64,000 nucleotides of DNA from Acholoe squamosa (lineage: Eukaryota; Annelida; Polychaeta; Phyllodocida; Polynoidae): contig OX439042.1 of the NCBI GenBank assembly GCA_949317995.1, forward strand, positions 13,867,174 through 13,931,173, in the 5' to 3' direction. Positions 20,547 to 32,306 of this stretch are shown here, in pieces (within the stretch, counting starts at the first letter, position 1; every line of letters begins with the position of its first letter). A program made the translations under genes and the position numbers. A model generated the notes under the pieces. The model was not told where the DNA came from and did not search any database. It saw only the letters and a list, made by a program, of their open reading frames with translations.

Positions 20547-23500
20547 CGACTCTATCTCTCTCCCCCTCCCTCCCTATCCCCCTTTTAAAAAAAAAGTCCA
20601 GTGCACTTTTTCCTGATGCATAAATGTGCTGCAAATGTTCATTACAATAGCACATGGACATGTTTGTGATAAGAATGCTAAAATGTCTCCATGTTATTCC
20701 TGCCCCGATGTAGGCGTCCATTATGATGATATCGAGACAAACAATTCTTAGCGACATGACTTCCTACGGCATGAAGTTTCATGACCATGGAATATTTTTT
20801 ACATCATATTCCCCAAGATGTGGTTGACCATATCACATGATGCTTTACAATGTGATCCAAACAGTCACACCAAGGAAGTGGACATTTACATTAATGCAGG
20901 ATTTACGATCTTAAAACAAGGAAATTCTACTGAATTGCAGCAAAGATTGGCAGAATGTCGTCACTTGACTGGGAAATAAACCGATTATACTGAATGGAAG
21001 ATGGTTCAAAGCCGGGATAACGGATATGAGGCATAGCCTTATATGGTGAAGCTGTTGCAGGAAGAAAAGAAATAATAACTTTCTCCTTTATCATCATTTT
21101 GAGCACTTTGCAAGAGAAAGACTTAAGTCTTCGAGCATAGTTTATGATTGTACTTAACTTTACATGTAGTTTCAGTGTGTGCTGGTATTTATTTACTCCC
21201 GATCGGGAATCTATCAAAAAGAGCAATCATACCGTGCTTCACTCTCCTTCCTATATCGCCTCCTTGCATGACTATCCTGCATGTCAGTAGGTCTTGGTTG
21301 TTGTAGATTCCATGTTGACAGCTCCATTAAAAGCTCCTTTGCCTACTACAGGCCGAAGTGTAAAGATCTACCTCAGCAAGCATAAGGAAGCAAAGTATTC
21401 TTGCTCGCTGTCAATGCATAGAGGTTTTGTCCACTTTATATAGCCATGAAAGCTGCCTGAGTAGCTTAGGTTTATGTGTAGTAGATCATGGGATCCGTAT
21501 ACTGTAGGGACGTATGCGCAGGTTGACCCTCCGTGTATAAATCCACATGAGCAACTCATGTTTCTGCAGATAGACGGGTCTAGTAGGGGAGGGAATATGT
21601 AATAATACTGTACTCTCTGTGAGTGGCAATTACAGAAGGGAGACAGACAAGGAGTGGAGGGAACAGAGAGAAAGAAGTTGTCTCACCTTCTAAGCAGGCC
21701 AAGTGCAATTGGAGGGATACTGAGGGTAGGAGGGAGGGAGCCTGGGGGAAATGGGTGATATGGACCTTCGTCACAAAAGGTATATGAGAAGACTGTGTGA
21801 AAAATGCATATGCAGTGGTGCCATATGGCGTCCTCATTCCCCTGACTTCTCCCCAAGCTGTTTTGGTGATGGATTGTCTAATAAACGTGAGTGTGTGAAC
21901 GGTACTTAGATATTCATAGCGCCATCTTGCGTTGGTCGGTGGTAGTGCCATAACACCCTGTACATATAAATCAAAGCTGCACATGTATATAAAGCTTTAC
22001 CCTGTGTTTCAGAGGAAGCTATAGATCTATATGCAACTGTTAGGGTATGAAAGGTTGCCTATTCCCTACTAAAAGTGATATGATTATAATCATATGCAAA
22101 TCCTCATGTATAAGCCGTACCCTACCAAAGACTCTTTAAGCCGCAATAGGCCTTTGAAATAAGTATAAAAAAATGTTTCTGTCTGTAGAACAATGGTCAC
22201 TCTCATTGCAGCTGCCACGAATGCATATGGTCTTTTAACTTGGAATTTCTTTCATCCTTTTCATTTTGACTGTTGAGCTTTAAGGTTGGTCTCTACTTCT
22301 TGAAAATGAGCCTAGTGCGCAGGTCTCTGCGCATATAGGTTATATTTAGTTGGCTTCAGTGTACATTCCATCCCTGTGCAAATGTCATTTGTTATTACTT
22401 TCTAGTATAACTGGAGGCCTCTAGGTAGTGCACCAGTTTTACAGTGGATTGCTTAATATTCGGGACTACATGGGTAGTTGATGTTAGTACAAACTCAATG
22501 ACCTGATTTGGATTCTACTGTATAAACTACATCGGTATGTATTGCCAATACACAATCACGGCTGAGAGTGTATATATTCCCTTGCCCATCCATCTACAAA
22601 GTCTTTGAAAAAAAAGCAATGAATATGCAATGTGCCGGTAGTCAGAGGGATTGTGTATGGACAGTAAGGCCACCTATTCGCACCTAGTCCTCTGCATTTT
22701 GCAAGTGTTTCCATCAAGGGCTCTCAGGAAAGAAGGCTATTTGATGGCGTTGGATTGGCATGTGAGCCTGTATTGTGATACCTCAGCTATCAGGGGTTTA
22801 GGGGGACCCAAGGAGGATTCACCAATATAGAACCAGAACTAATAGGATGAGAGGCCTGTTTTACATCTTCACATAGCTCACTAGTTCACCTCTATGGGAG
22901 GCAAAATGTCTGATAGTTCATCCCCTTCACTTGTGTGGATGGTCCATGACAGGGATAAGGTGATGGTTGACTTAGAGATGAAATAACAATCACATTACTA
23001 CTTCTATTGCTTGGTTAAAACATGTGTTCATTTGTGAGTGGTGCCAAATATAATTATTCGCAAATCTTTGGGATAATTGATGTAAATGAATGTATTGTTC
23101 ATGAAATAAGCTCTGCTTCAAAGTGTTATAACTGAAATTGCTATAACTGGCATAAGATTATTTTCACAAATAATCACTCTTCCACTGTATTGATACTGGA
23201 AACAGTTTAATGGGTTGATGAACTAAATTTGTAAAGGTTTATTGAAATATCAGTCATTGAAGCCTTTCACATTAAATAGCGCTAAAAAATCCAGTATATT
23301 GTGCATAGAAAAAGCTTTTAGGTGATGACACTAGCACTGCATTCTCAAAATACCCTATTGTACCTTTCATATGAAAGGCTTTTGAATGCCGATTGATATA
23401 GATTAGGCATTTGGGATATTTGAACAATCAGCACAGAACAGCCCGGCCTCAGGACTGACAATGTGGACTTATTGGAAATTGGTGGCAATTTGCTACAGAG

Positions 23501-24934
23501 CTCTGACCTACATAGGAGACCACACCTCTCCACTCACCTCTACACCTATCATCTGAAAGATTTAAAAGTATCAGTGTTGTGAGTACATATTTATACATTT
23601 CTACCAACCCAAGACTTTCGTCTACGACAAACAAAGAGACGGTGTTATCATAAACTGGAATATTCATGGGTTCACAATGTGTGATATGATGCTATTACCC
23701 TGATTAATTATCAATTGATGATTACACTGGCTCGTGCCAGTGGTGTTTCTTTTTTACGTCTTTTTACATCCCTTTTACGTTCCATAATTCATTGTCTCGA
23801 TCAATTGTAGTTTTTAATTATGTTTTAGTCGCATTTTATCCATGTGTTAAAATGTTCTCCAAATCTAGGCTTTCCTCCATATCCAATAAATCTGGGGAGA
23901 AATCTCATACAGCAGGGATAAGTAATATATAGGTATAGTTCCAAGCCACACCAGCTGGGTCTATTAACCAGATCAACCATTTATTGAAAGCATTAAGGGG
24001 GAGGGCATATGAAGGCAGAGAGAGGCAGTAATTAATTTGCATTGTCAAAATAGTCAGCTATAGGTACAGGAGATTTATAACATGATAGATTGAACTGACC
24101 AATGAGTCGGGCATCTAAATCACATAGAAACCCCATAAAAGTTTCTATCCCATACAAGGCTGACCTCACGGTACAATGACAGTCACTTAGATACTGTTAG
24201 AAATATTGGGTTGTCCCATACACAAAGGATATAAAAATAGTTAAGTCATTTTGAGAAAAGGATATTATTTGGATCAAAATAATTATGTTTAAATCAATTG
24301 AACTGGTACTTTACCGGTTTACTTTTTTTATAGGCAATTAGTGATTTTTTTAACGTACTGTTGCGTCAATAAGGTCAGGATAACGTCATTGGCTAGCATG
24401 AATGAGGGCCGGTTTCAAATAAGCATGTGTGGCTGTCAAGGGATGACTTTTGAAGAGAACCCTGCGAAAGAGTTCCTTAGAAAGGGTAAGGGTTAATGCC
24501 AGTTATTCTCTATAGAAGTAGCCAACCGAAGGGGAAATCAAGATGCATATTAAGCTGAGGCAAAACTTTTGATAGGATTAAGATCAGGGCCCGTATTATT
24601 AGTCATTACTAGGACATACATGTCTATCACTGGACCCTTTATTATCATGGCATTACTTTTAGCTCCTGAAGAAGTCTGATGAACATATGTACCACAGGGG
24701 CCTTGATCTAAATGTACAGAAAGGGTTCAACAGGTTTGAAGCATAGGACCCTTCTTCCAGCTGAGAGCATCTTATAAGGAACCATTAGAAAGCTAAGTGG
24801 TAGAATGGCCGTAACATCCTTGTGTGTTTACTGTGGATGGTTGCCCAAGCACTGCACTCAGAACGGATTAGCTATACTGTTGAACTGAAACGCCATCGTA
24901 GAGACCAGTCTCCACGTGGATACGTGTTGCCATT
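20546..24934. other. 4.4 kb with no recognised gene
   Basis: All open frames are short and lack domain motifs, membrane segments or splice-compatible organisation that I could defend. It could contain introns or exons too short to recognise. Confidence 0.4.
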
Positions 24935-24975
24935 TCCATATTAGCTATGTATTCAAATTACATAGCTAATATGGA
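24935..24975. repeat. Strong 16 bp hairpin
   Basis: Perfect arms TCCATATTAGCTATGT and its complement around a 9 nt loop (24951-24959). Too short for a typical miRNA precursor; no function assigned. Confidence 0.8.
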
Positions 24976-25028
24976 TAACTGGTTTACTAAGGTATTCTAG
25001 TTTGGTTTTGGCTACCCAGCCATCACGT

Positions 25029-25156
<128 letters not shown>

Positions 25157-25389
25157 TTATTTAGGAAAATTGCCTTAGCCATGTTAGGAGGGAAGAGCAG
25201 TCATCGCATATAAATAGTGTAAAACCTTCCGAAGATAATATATACATATAGTGAAAAGAACTTTATGAGCAAGCCCACCTTGGCCCCATCTGGCAGCTCA
25301 GACATTAACCAGCTTGAGCCCACGCCAGGTCTAGTCCAGATGCCTAGAGGAATCCCAATTTAATAGAAGCCCCCAAGTAGTAGTCTCTG

Positions 25390-28212
25390 GTAATGGGTTG
25401 AAATACTTAACATTGAATGTCCATAGTTTAAAAGATAAGTACAACTATATTAGTAAAGATTCGCAAGGCTTTTCTTTAATTGGTATTACAGAGACATGGC
25501 TTAAACAATCAACCTTGAATGGTCAGCTTTACATGAATGGTATGAAACTAATTAGAATTGATCGCCGTAGAGGTAAACACGGTGGTGTAGCTTGTTATAT
25601 AAAAGATATGTATGTGCCTTATACAGAGATACTAGACGAGCTTACTACGGTTAGTAAGAATATTGAATGTCTATGTTTAAAAATCAGTTACCCCTGTCAC
25701 AAGTATAGACCTCCAAAGGGTAAAGTCACGGAATGTTATAACTTTTTGTCTGCATGTATGGGTTATGAGTCTGTAAGATACAAGGAGTGTTGGGTTATGG
25801 GAGATCTAAATATTAACAGCAGAGCACGTAACTGTATTAAGTTTAGAAGAATGACTAATTTTCTAAAAGCAACTGGATTGAGATATCTTTGCACAGCATC
25901 AACATAATATCACCCCCATGATAGATCCACCCCAGACCATTATTATACAAATTGTTAATGTATAAAACAATATGGCCTATTAGACAATATTTGCGGAGAT
26001 CATGTTCTGGCAGTATATTTTATACGGAAGAAAAAAAAATTGTAAAACCCCCATCTAGAGAGATTATATATAGATATATGAGAAAATCCTCCAAGCAGGA
26101 ATTTTTATATGCAATGGACAGTATAAATTGGAATGAATGTATAGGGGATGAATGCGGTGTAAGTATGATGTATAAATGTATAGTTAGAAATGTCCAATTG
26201 TCTCTGGATAATAAGCATCCTGCTGTAATATGCACAGTGAGAGATAATGATATTTCTTTTATGAAATTATATGTCGCTTGATCAGAATCAAAAAGAGACT
26301 TTTTAAAAAAGCAAAATGTGCAGGCCTCGAGTGGTAAATGTAGCCTTGACGAGAGCAAAACAAGTCCAGATAAATATAGATAAAAGGTTGGATACCAAAG
26401 GGAAGAATGTGACTACCAATCTTCTAAACAAGTACAAATAAGTTTGTGACATGTACTGGGAAAGGGGGCATTATTCCCCTTTGCACTAAGGGCCCTTTTC
26501 GCAGATATTGTCATTATGACCCCAGGAGGTTTTGGAAAGTCTTAAATAGTGTTTGGAAAGGGAGAAGCAGGACACCTGTAATGTGCTAAAAAGATGATAA
26601 TGGTAATGTGATAGATGCATTAGATACTGCCAACCTTGTTAATAATTACTATAAATTCAACTAGGTGCTGATCTGGCACGTTAGATGGAAAGTTCTGATT
26701 ATGTACAAAATGAAATAGGAATTGATAGTATTATGAGTTCAAGGGGACTTCCATAAACCAGTGTTCTAAAGTAATAAAGACCATAGCGGGTCATACGAGT
26801 TCATGTATTAAGGACATGCCTTGTAGTGTCATAAAGTGTCTTCCCTTATACAGGCCTATGTTGTTACAAAGTGTTGTAAATAAGTCCATCAATACCAGTA
26901 CATTACCTGATGTTATGAAACTTGCCGTTACCCAAAGATAGTGCCTTAGCGGACGTATCAAACTGGAGGCCTATAGCTATGACCGATATTTTGTCTCAAT
27001 TGATTGAAAAAAATATCCACTCGCAAATTTTTAGAAAAAGATACCATTAGTAAAAAACAATACGGTTTTATACCAGATAGGTCAACTGCTGATGTCACCT
27101 TCAAGTTAATACAGTATTTAATGCAAGCGAGAAATAGGGGTGAATTATCCCTGATGCTATTCTTAGATTTAAAGAAATCCTTTAACATGGTAAATTTGGA
27201 TATTCTAGTTAGTAAATTACAAAGTATTGGATGTGATAATGTCTAATGTCTGTATAAACTGGTAAAAAAAGTTTGATAAAGAAATTGTTCTATATGCAGA
27301 TCATGTGGCCTTAGTGTTGAATGGTAAAAATCAATGTCAAGAAAACTAAAGTACTTTGGTGTCATCCTAATAGACGATGTATTGTCAAACATGACATATT
27401 ACTAAACAACAGCAAGTAGGCTTGTGTGGAGCATTTTAATGGACTTTGATTTAAATTGTAAAGTACACAGTAAAAAGGTTGATTCCCAAGGTACAGCTAG
27501 ATTGAAACAGTTAAGGAATATTGTAAAATACCTAGACAACAAGTTAAGTTTATAGATATACAAAACAATGATTGCACCGTTATTGGAATAATGTAGTTAT
27601 ATTCTAGAGAGTGGTCCAGCTACATTAGTTGATCACCTAGATACATTACAAAACCAATGTTTAAGAGCATGTGAAAAAATAGAGATCCACAAGATATTCA
27701 TGTAAACGATCTATTGATGTTGTGTAATGTTGATACATTAGCTACGCCTAGAAAAAGGGTACTACCATGTGTGATGTATAAATGTGTACAACATAATAAG
27801 AACACGGTTATCCCGGTAATACCTCTTGGAGGTAACGACAAGATAAAAATCAAAGTAAGTAGACCAAGACTCGAATCATACAGACACAGTCCTCTGTATA
27901 GAGGTAACATTGTCTGGGAACTATTAACAGTAAATGTGCAGCTAAGTAAGAATATGCAAGTACTCAAGAAGAATTTATATGGAATGTTGTTATAACCTGG
28001 GCAATGAAATGCTGAGATGAATAAGAATTGTACTGTTTACAGGATGTTGTACTTTGAATCAACTAGTTCATGAAAATCATTTGTGATAAATTGAATGTTA
28101 ACTTCATATGACTGCATTGTGTCGAATTATTCATTAACTGGCTGATGGCTGTAAAAGCTCCAATACGATGTGAAATTATTGGCCAATAAACATGTTTAAA
28201 AACTCAAACTCA
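25390..28212 (+). pseudogene. Dead LINE: endonuclease and reverse transcriptase remnants
   Basis: An endonuclease-like frame at 25398-25907 (LTLNVHSLKDK, GITETWL, MGDLNIN) corresponds to the N-terminus of ORF2 at 32307. Further pieces follow in several frames: 26500-26570, RT at 27004-27246 (KKQYGFIPDRST, LFLDLKKSFNMVN), and C-terminal matches to about 27967. Frameshifts and deletions are many, and where the catalytic YADD should be (about 27290-27310) the sequence reads YADH. The 3' end, CCAATAAACATG followed by AAACTCAAACTC, matches the end of the LINE at 35450-35488, so the two are one family. No ORF1 remnant was seen upstream. Confidence 0.88.
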
Positions 28213-28780
28213 TTAAAATATAGGGATGGGCTTTAGTGTGTTTAGCGGTTATGCGGTTGTGGCGTCAGTCCAGTAGCGCACGGCAATGCGGCTCCCCCAT
28301 ATTTCGGATTTATAGCTGTTTAAACTGACTGAATGGTACTCTCTTGGGACTACCATACCATGAACACCCTTGGAACCTATGGGTATGTAAAATTGAACTG
28401 ATTTTGCTTTTGTTCAGCCACATTTTGTGATTGAAAGCAAGTCACCACTTCATGGTCCAGTGAGCAAGCTCAGGTGTGTTTATACTGCACCTACCCATAC
28501 CTGTACATAGCAACTGGGTAAACACTGTAGTGTGTCAGTGCTGTAGTGTGTCAGTGTGTCAGTGCTGTGTTGGCCTAATATATACTGTGACTGAATGGTA
28601 CTCTCTACTACACACTGAAGGAGCTAAACACTCAGTGATCATTGATACTGCATAAACTGGGTATGTAAAGTGTGTTTTAGTACCTATTGGAGGAGATTCA
28701 TTGTCTTAGTTCTACTGAAGTTAGACCCACACAGGTAGAGTCCCTAGTGACTGTTGCTAGGCCAAGGTAAACATTCTACC

Positions 28781-30850
28781 ATGCCCTATAAGGTGGATAG
28801 TAGACGTGGGGGCAGGCAATTCAACCCTCACCACTCTCACAACATGTCTCACCGTAATGGATATCAGGACTTGGAGGAAGACCAGTGGCCTGCACCATTT
28901 AGTAAGCCTGACATGAGACATAAGGTCAGTGATTCAAGGAAAAGGGAGAGGCAGTCAAGTGATGAGTCCTCACCAACATCAGGTAGCTATGTTAGCTCAT
29001 ATAACGCACAGAAGCTGCTTCCTAAGAAAAGCTATCGCCCAAGTAATTCATTGTCAAATCACCCCAATCCAGATAGGCGATCTCTACCTACATCAGCGCA
29101 ACCACATGACAAATCAAGCACAGTAGGTGAATCGGCAATGGAGAATCACTTAAAAGAGATAAAAGAAATGATCTCAAGGAGTGACGTGAATATTTCTGGT
29201 GAAATTCAAAACCTACGTCAACGTATGGATATTGAGAAGATGGGGTATGAACAGCGTTTTGATGACCTAGAAAGAAACCAAGACGAGGGAATTAGGGCTA
29301 CAATGCATGAAGTGGACAAACTGAGAAATCAATTTGCACAGAGTCAACAACAGGTAAATATACTTGAATCAGAGCTGAGAGAAACAATTAGGAAACTGTC
29401 ATATGCTGGTGTTGCTGACCCAGATACTGATTCCCGTTTTCACTCACCTCGTCGATTTAATATAATTATCGATGGACTCGATGAGGACATAAAAGGTGAT
29501 GCATATGATCATGCACTCTACTTACTTATGGACATTGGTATTGAACTTGACCCTAGTGAATTAAAGTTCGTAACACGCATGAACACATCATCTCCCAACC
29601 AGAAATGCAGACCTATACTTGTATGTTTCACCACTGCATGGAGGCGTGATGTTTGCCTAAAATACAAGTCTGAGCTTGACAGTATTGACAAGTATAAAAA
29701 GAAGGTATTTATCAATGCTGATGAAGATCCCACCACCAGAAGGGTCAAAGGAATTGTGAGGAAGATAGGATGGTATTGTAGAGAGGTGGTGAAGTGTGAG
29801 GTAACCATGAAAGGCACTCGCATATTGATTGAAGGAGTGCTTTATGATGGGCACAATCCACACAGGATCCCTGACAGGTATAAACCCGATGATCTGCATT
29901 ATGAGAATTTGGATAGGCAAGACTACAGAAGTGATGAGGTAAATCATCGTGGGAGAGACATCATTCGAGTGGGGGCTCGTAATAGATGGGATAACACAAG
30001 TGATGATAGAATGGTAAAGGATCTGACTAAAAGATACCGGCCACATGATTCACATGACAGACGACTTGATAAACATGTATCCCATAATGGCAATGGCAGT
30101 AACGAAGTAAGAAGACCTCAAAAGCAACCGACTAGAGAGAAAAAAGGCGATCGCAATTCAAATAGTTATGTTCACCGAGACCGCTCCCGTGACAACATTG
30201 GGCATAAGCCTTATACCCATTCAAGGGAACGCCATCAGCAAGACGGGAGCATCACACAGAGCCACCACCTAGTGGATAAGAAGAATACTAGCAGTCAGGA
30301 GAGAGGAAATCGAGACAAGTCGCCATCTGGAGGATCATCCGAGAATTGGTGGAGACTAAGCCCTAAGCCCGATAGTTATAGACACGCCCATGATGATGAA
30401 AATTCATCTCTAAAGCAGAAGGAAAAAGAGAAGAGTCAACCTTCAGTGAAGTCAACCTTCAAAGAGAGATTAAATATAGCCATAGAACGAGCTGAAGGAG
30501 GTGAATTATGTCAACGTCTGACGAATTCAGGAATGACATTCTGTGGCGCCAAATGCTTCCTAAGTAATCTCTATCCCTGCCATATTCATCACGATGGGGT
30601 AGATTTTCATAGTTCGGAGCAACTATACCAGTGGATAAAGTGCTGTGAGCATAATGACCCAACTCGAGCTGATCAAGTATTAGACACAATCACCGGCCTA
30701 GAGGCTAAAAGAGCCACACATGGCATGAGAGAATCCGAAGAGTGGAAGAGCTCTACACGTCTAACTGCAATGAGAATTGCTGTATCTAAAAAATTCGTCC
30801 AAGATAAAGAGTTAAAAAGGCAGCTGATAACTCTGGGGATGTCGATATAA
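28781..30850 (+). CDS. LINE ORF1 protein: coiled coil, RRM-like domain and C-terminal NADAR domain
   Basis: 689 aa from the first ATG (28781). The N-terminus is basic and Ser-rich. A coiled coil spans about residues 118-208. Residues about 223-357 resemble the RRM/CTD region of LINE ORF1 RNA-binding proteins (FNIIIDGLDED, RPILVCFTTAWRRDVCLKYK, KVFINADEDPTTRR, VLYDG). A long Arg/His/Asp-rich linker follows (about 365-570). From about 580 the sequence matches the NADAR (YbiA-like) fold: FCGAKCFLSNLYPC, DGVDFHSSEQLYQWIKC, KRATHG, then MRIAVSKKFVQDKELK. The last conserved NADAR segment (SGD..IIEAT, WGG, TGKNNLGRLL) lies in the -1 frame after about 30832. NADAR proteins are linked to ADP-ribose/NAD metabolites and to removing ADP-ribose from nucleic acid; a role here is inference. 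Confidence 0.8.
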   Translation: MPYKVDSRRGGRQFNPHHSHNMSHRNGYQDLEEDQWPAPFSKPDMRHKVSDSRKRERQSSDESSPTSGSYVSSYNAQKLLPKKSYRPSNSLSNHPNPDRRSLPTSAQPHDKSSTVGESAMENHLKEIKEMISRSDVNISGEIQNLRQRMDIEKMGYEQRFDDLERNQDEGIRATMHEVDKLRNQFAQSQQQVNILESELRETIRKLSYAGVADPDTDSRFHSPRRFNIIIDGLDEDIKGDAYDHALYLLMDIGIELDPSELKFVTRMNTSSPNQKCRPILVCFTTAWRRDVCLKYKSELDSIDKYKKKVFINADEDPTTRRVKGIVRKIGWYCREVVKCEVTMKGTRILIEGVLYDGHNPHRIPDRYKPDDLHYENLDRQDYRSDEVNHRGRDIIRVGARNRWDNTSDDRMVKDLTKRYRPHDSHDRRLDKHVSHNGNGSNEVRRPQKQPTREKKGDRNSNSYVHRDRSRDNIGHKPYTHSRERHQQDGSITQSHHLVDKKNTSSQERGNRDKSPSGGSSENWWRLSPKPDSYRHAHDDENSSLKQKEKEKSQPSVKSTFKERLNIAIERAEGGELCQRLTNSGMTFCGAKCFLSNLYPCHIHHDGVDFHSSEQLYQWIKCCEHNDPTRADQVLDTITGLEAKRATHGMRESEEWKSSTRLTAMRIAVSKKFVQDKELKRQLITLGMSI

Positions 30851-31155
30851 TCGAAGCCACGATGGAGGATTATTGGGGAGGCTTTGGACGTTATGGTGAT
30901 CCAGTCTATGACACCGGATTGTACACAGGCAAAAACAATCTGGGCAGACTGTTAACTGATCTTCGCATACGCCTCACCAACAAAGAACGAATGAAAGGCA
31001 GCGCTGGAAAGCATGCTAAAGATGCGATGGAGAGCGAGGCTGCCGCTGACGCGCTACTCGAAAGTGAGGACTCTGATATTCTAGCAGATGATACGGACAA
31101 CGCTGAATCCTCCGTCGAGCATATCTATGAAGTTGACAAAGATCAACGACAGTAA
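30833..31155 (+). CDS. Frameshifted C-terminal end of the ORF1 NADAR domain plus acidic tail
   Basis: In the frame one base behind ORF1, codons from about 30833 give SGDVDIIEA, DYWGGFG and TGKNNLGRLLTDLR, the closing motifs of a NADAR domain, so the domain spans both frames. A single lost base near 30832 is the simplest explanation; no canonical slippery heptamer is evident, so programmed frameshifting is less likely. The remaining residues form an Ala/Glu/Asp-rich tail (AMESEAAADALLESEDSD) ending at the stop at 31155. No separate start of its own is needed; the first ATG in this frame (30862) would miss part of the fold. Confidence 0.7.
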
Positions 31156-32306
31156 GTCTTATGACCTACTGCCACCACTTGTGAATTCATATACAGTATG
31201 ACAGTTGAGATCTACCATCATGATCTCTATCTTATGCATCATGTGTTGTGAATACATGACATACTATGGTGTCTCTTCATGGAAGTACGAGATGCTGTTT
31301 TTGACCTATGTGACTATTACCTGTATCAATGTCCTGGAGCTGTGAAAACAACTTTAAAATGGTTTCAGCCAACCAAACAGAGTCCAGACAGCTAAGACAT
31401 TTCCATTGTTTCGCACACTTCTTTAATTACAATACATCAGTTCTTCAAGTGATGTCATTAGATATCTAAGAAACTATTTTATACCGTTATTGAATTTAAA
31501 TTCCTAGCAACAGATTTTTTCTGAATTTCTTCGAGAAGTTAATTCATTACCCTACTTATAGATACATGACCCTATAAACTTTAATTTTGCACTGTCTTAT
31601 TAAAACATCATTTAATATGAATTGTTTCTTCCAGGATTATAGTTTGTTATCTTACATAGTACGATTATCTTATAGTTAAGGCAGTGTTTATCATTATTAT
31701 ATGAATTTTACTAGTATGACAGGGGGAGCCTACCCAACAGAGTTACCGACCGAGTATTTCTATCTGGATTGCCCAATTGTTTTGTTAAGTACCCTTAAGG
31801 CCAAGTTAAATTGTGCAGAGTATATCCCTGGGGTTTATATCTACTGGTTCCTGCACTGAAATTAATTTTCGGTAATTTGAGTAGCTGATGCAACTTTGAA
31901 TTAACTGATTGATATACAATTTGATAGGTGAAATTATTTTGTTTGATTCATTCCCGATACATGTATTGATATAGTTATCTTTAAGTGATTGTGTTGTCCT
32001 GTTTGACCTTTTCTGACTGCAATGTAAATTGTTAGTCTGTTAGTTTAAGTATACCTCCAGCTTTTGTTACTGTGGGGACTGTATCTTGCACATAGAGCCA
32101 CTACTTTACTTATTCGTAACGGGTTGCTCTTGGCTTCTTGGCCCTCATCATTGCATTGAGTGCCATTAGTCGCTCCTATTGCACATTTCTCTGTAAATCA
32201 TGTTCTGTCTGTTGTGCGCTCGATTAGGTATGTTTACTTTTGTTCTGAAAGGTAGGAGCAACAGGGTCAGGTTGAAAGCGACCTATATCACTAATGCTTC
32301 TTAAGT
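31156..32306. other. Long non-coding spacer between LINE ORF1 and ORF2
   Basis: No open frame of note. An in-frame TAA (32292-32294) sits five codons before the ORF2 ATG, so ORF2 must start at 32307 or use reinitiation. The length is large for a LINE inter-ORF spacer; it might hold a 5' UTR-like or internal promoter region, or mean ORF1 and ORF2 derive from different insertions. Confidence 0.5.

Noticed and set aside
21580..21984. 134-codon minus-strand frame
   Set aside because: No motif, poor composition and no neighbouring exon or repeat evidence.
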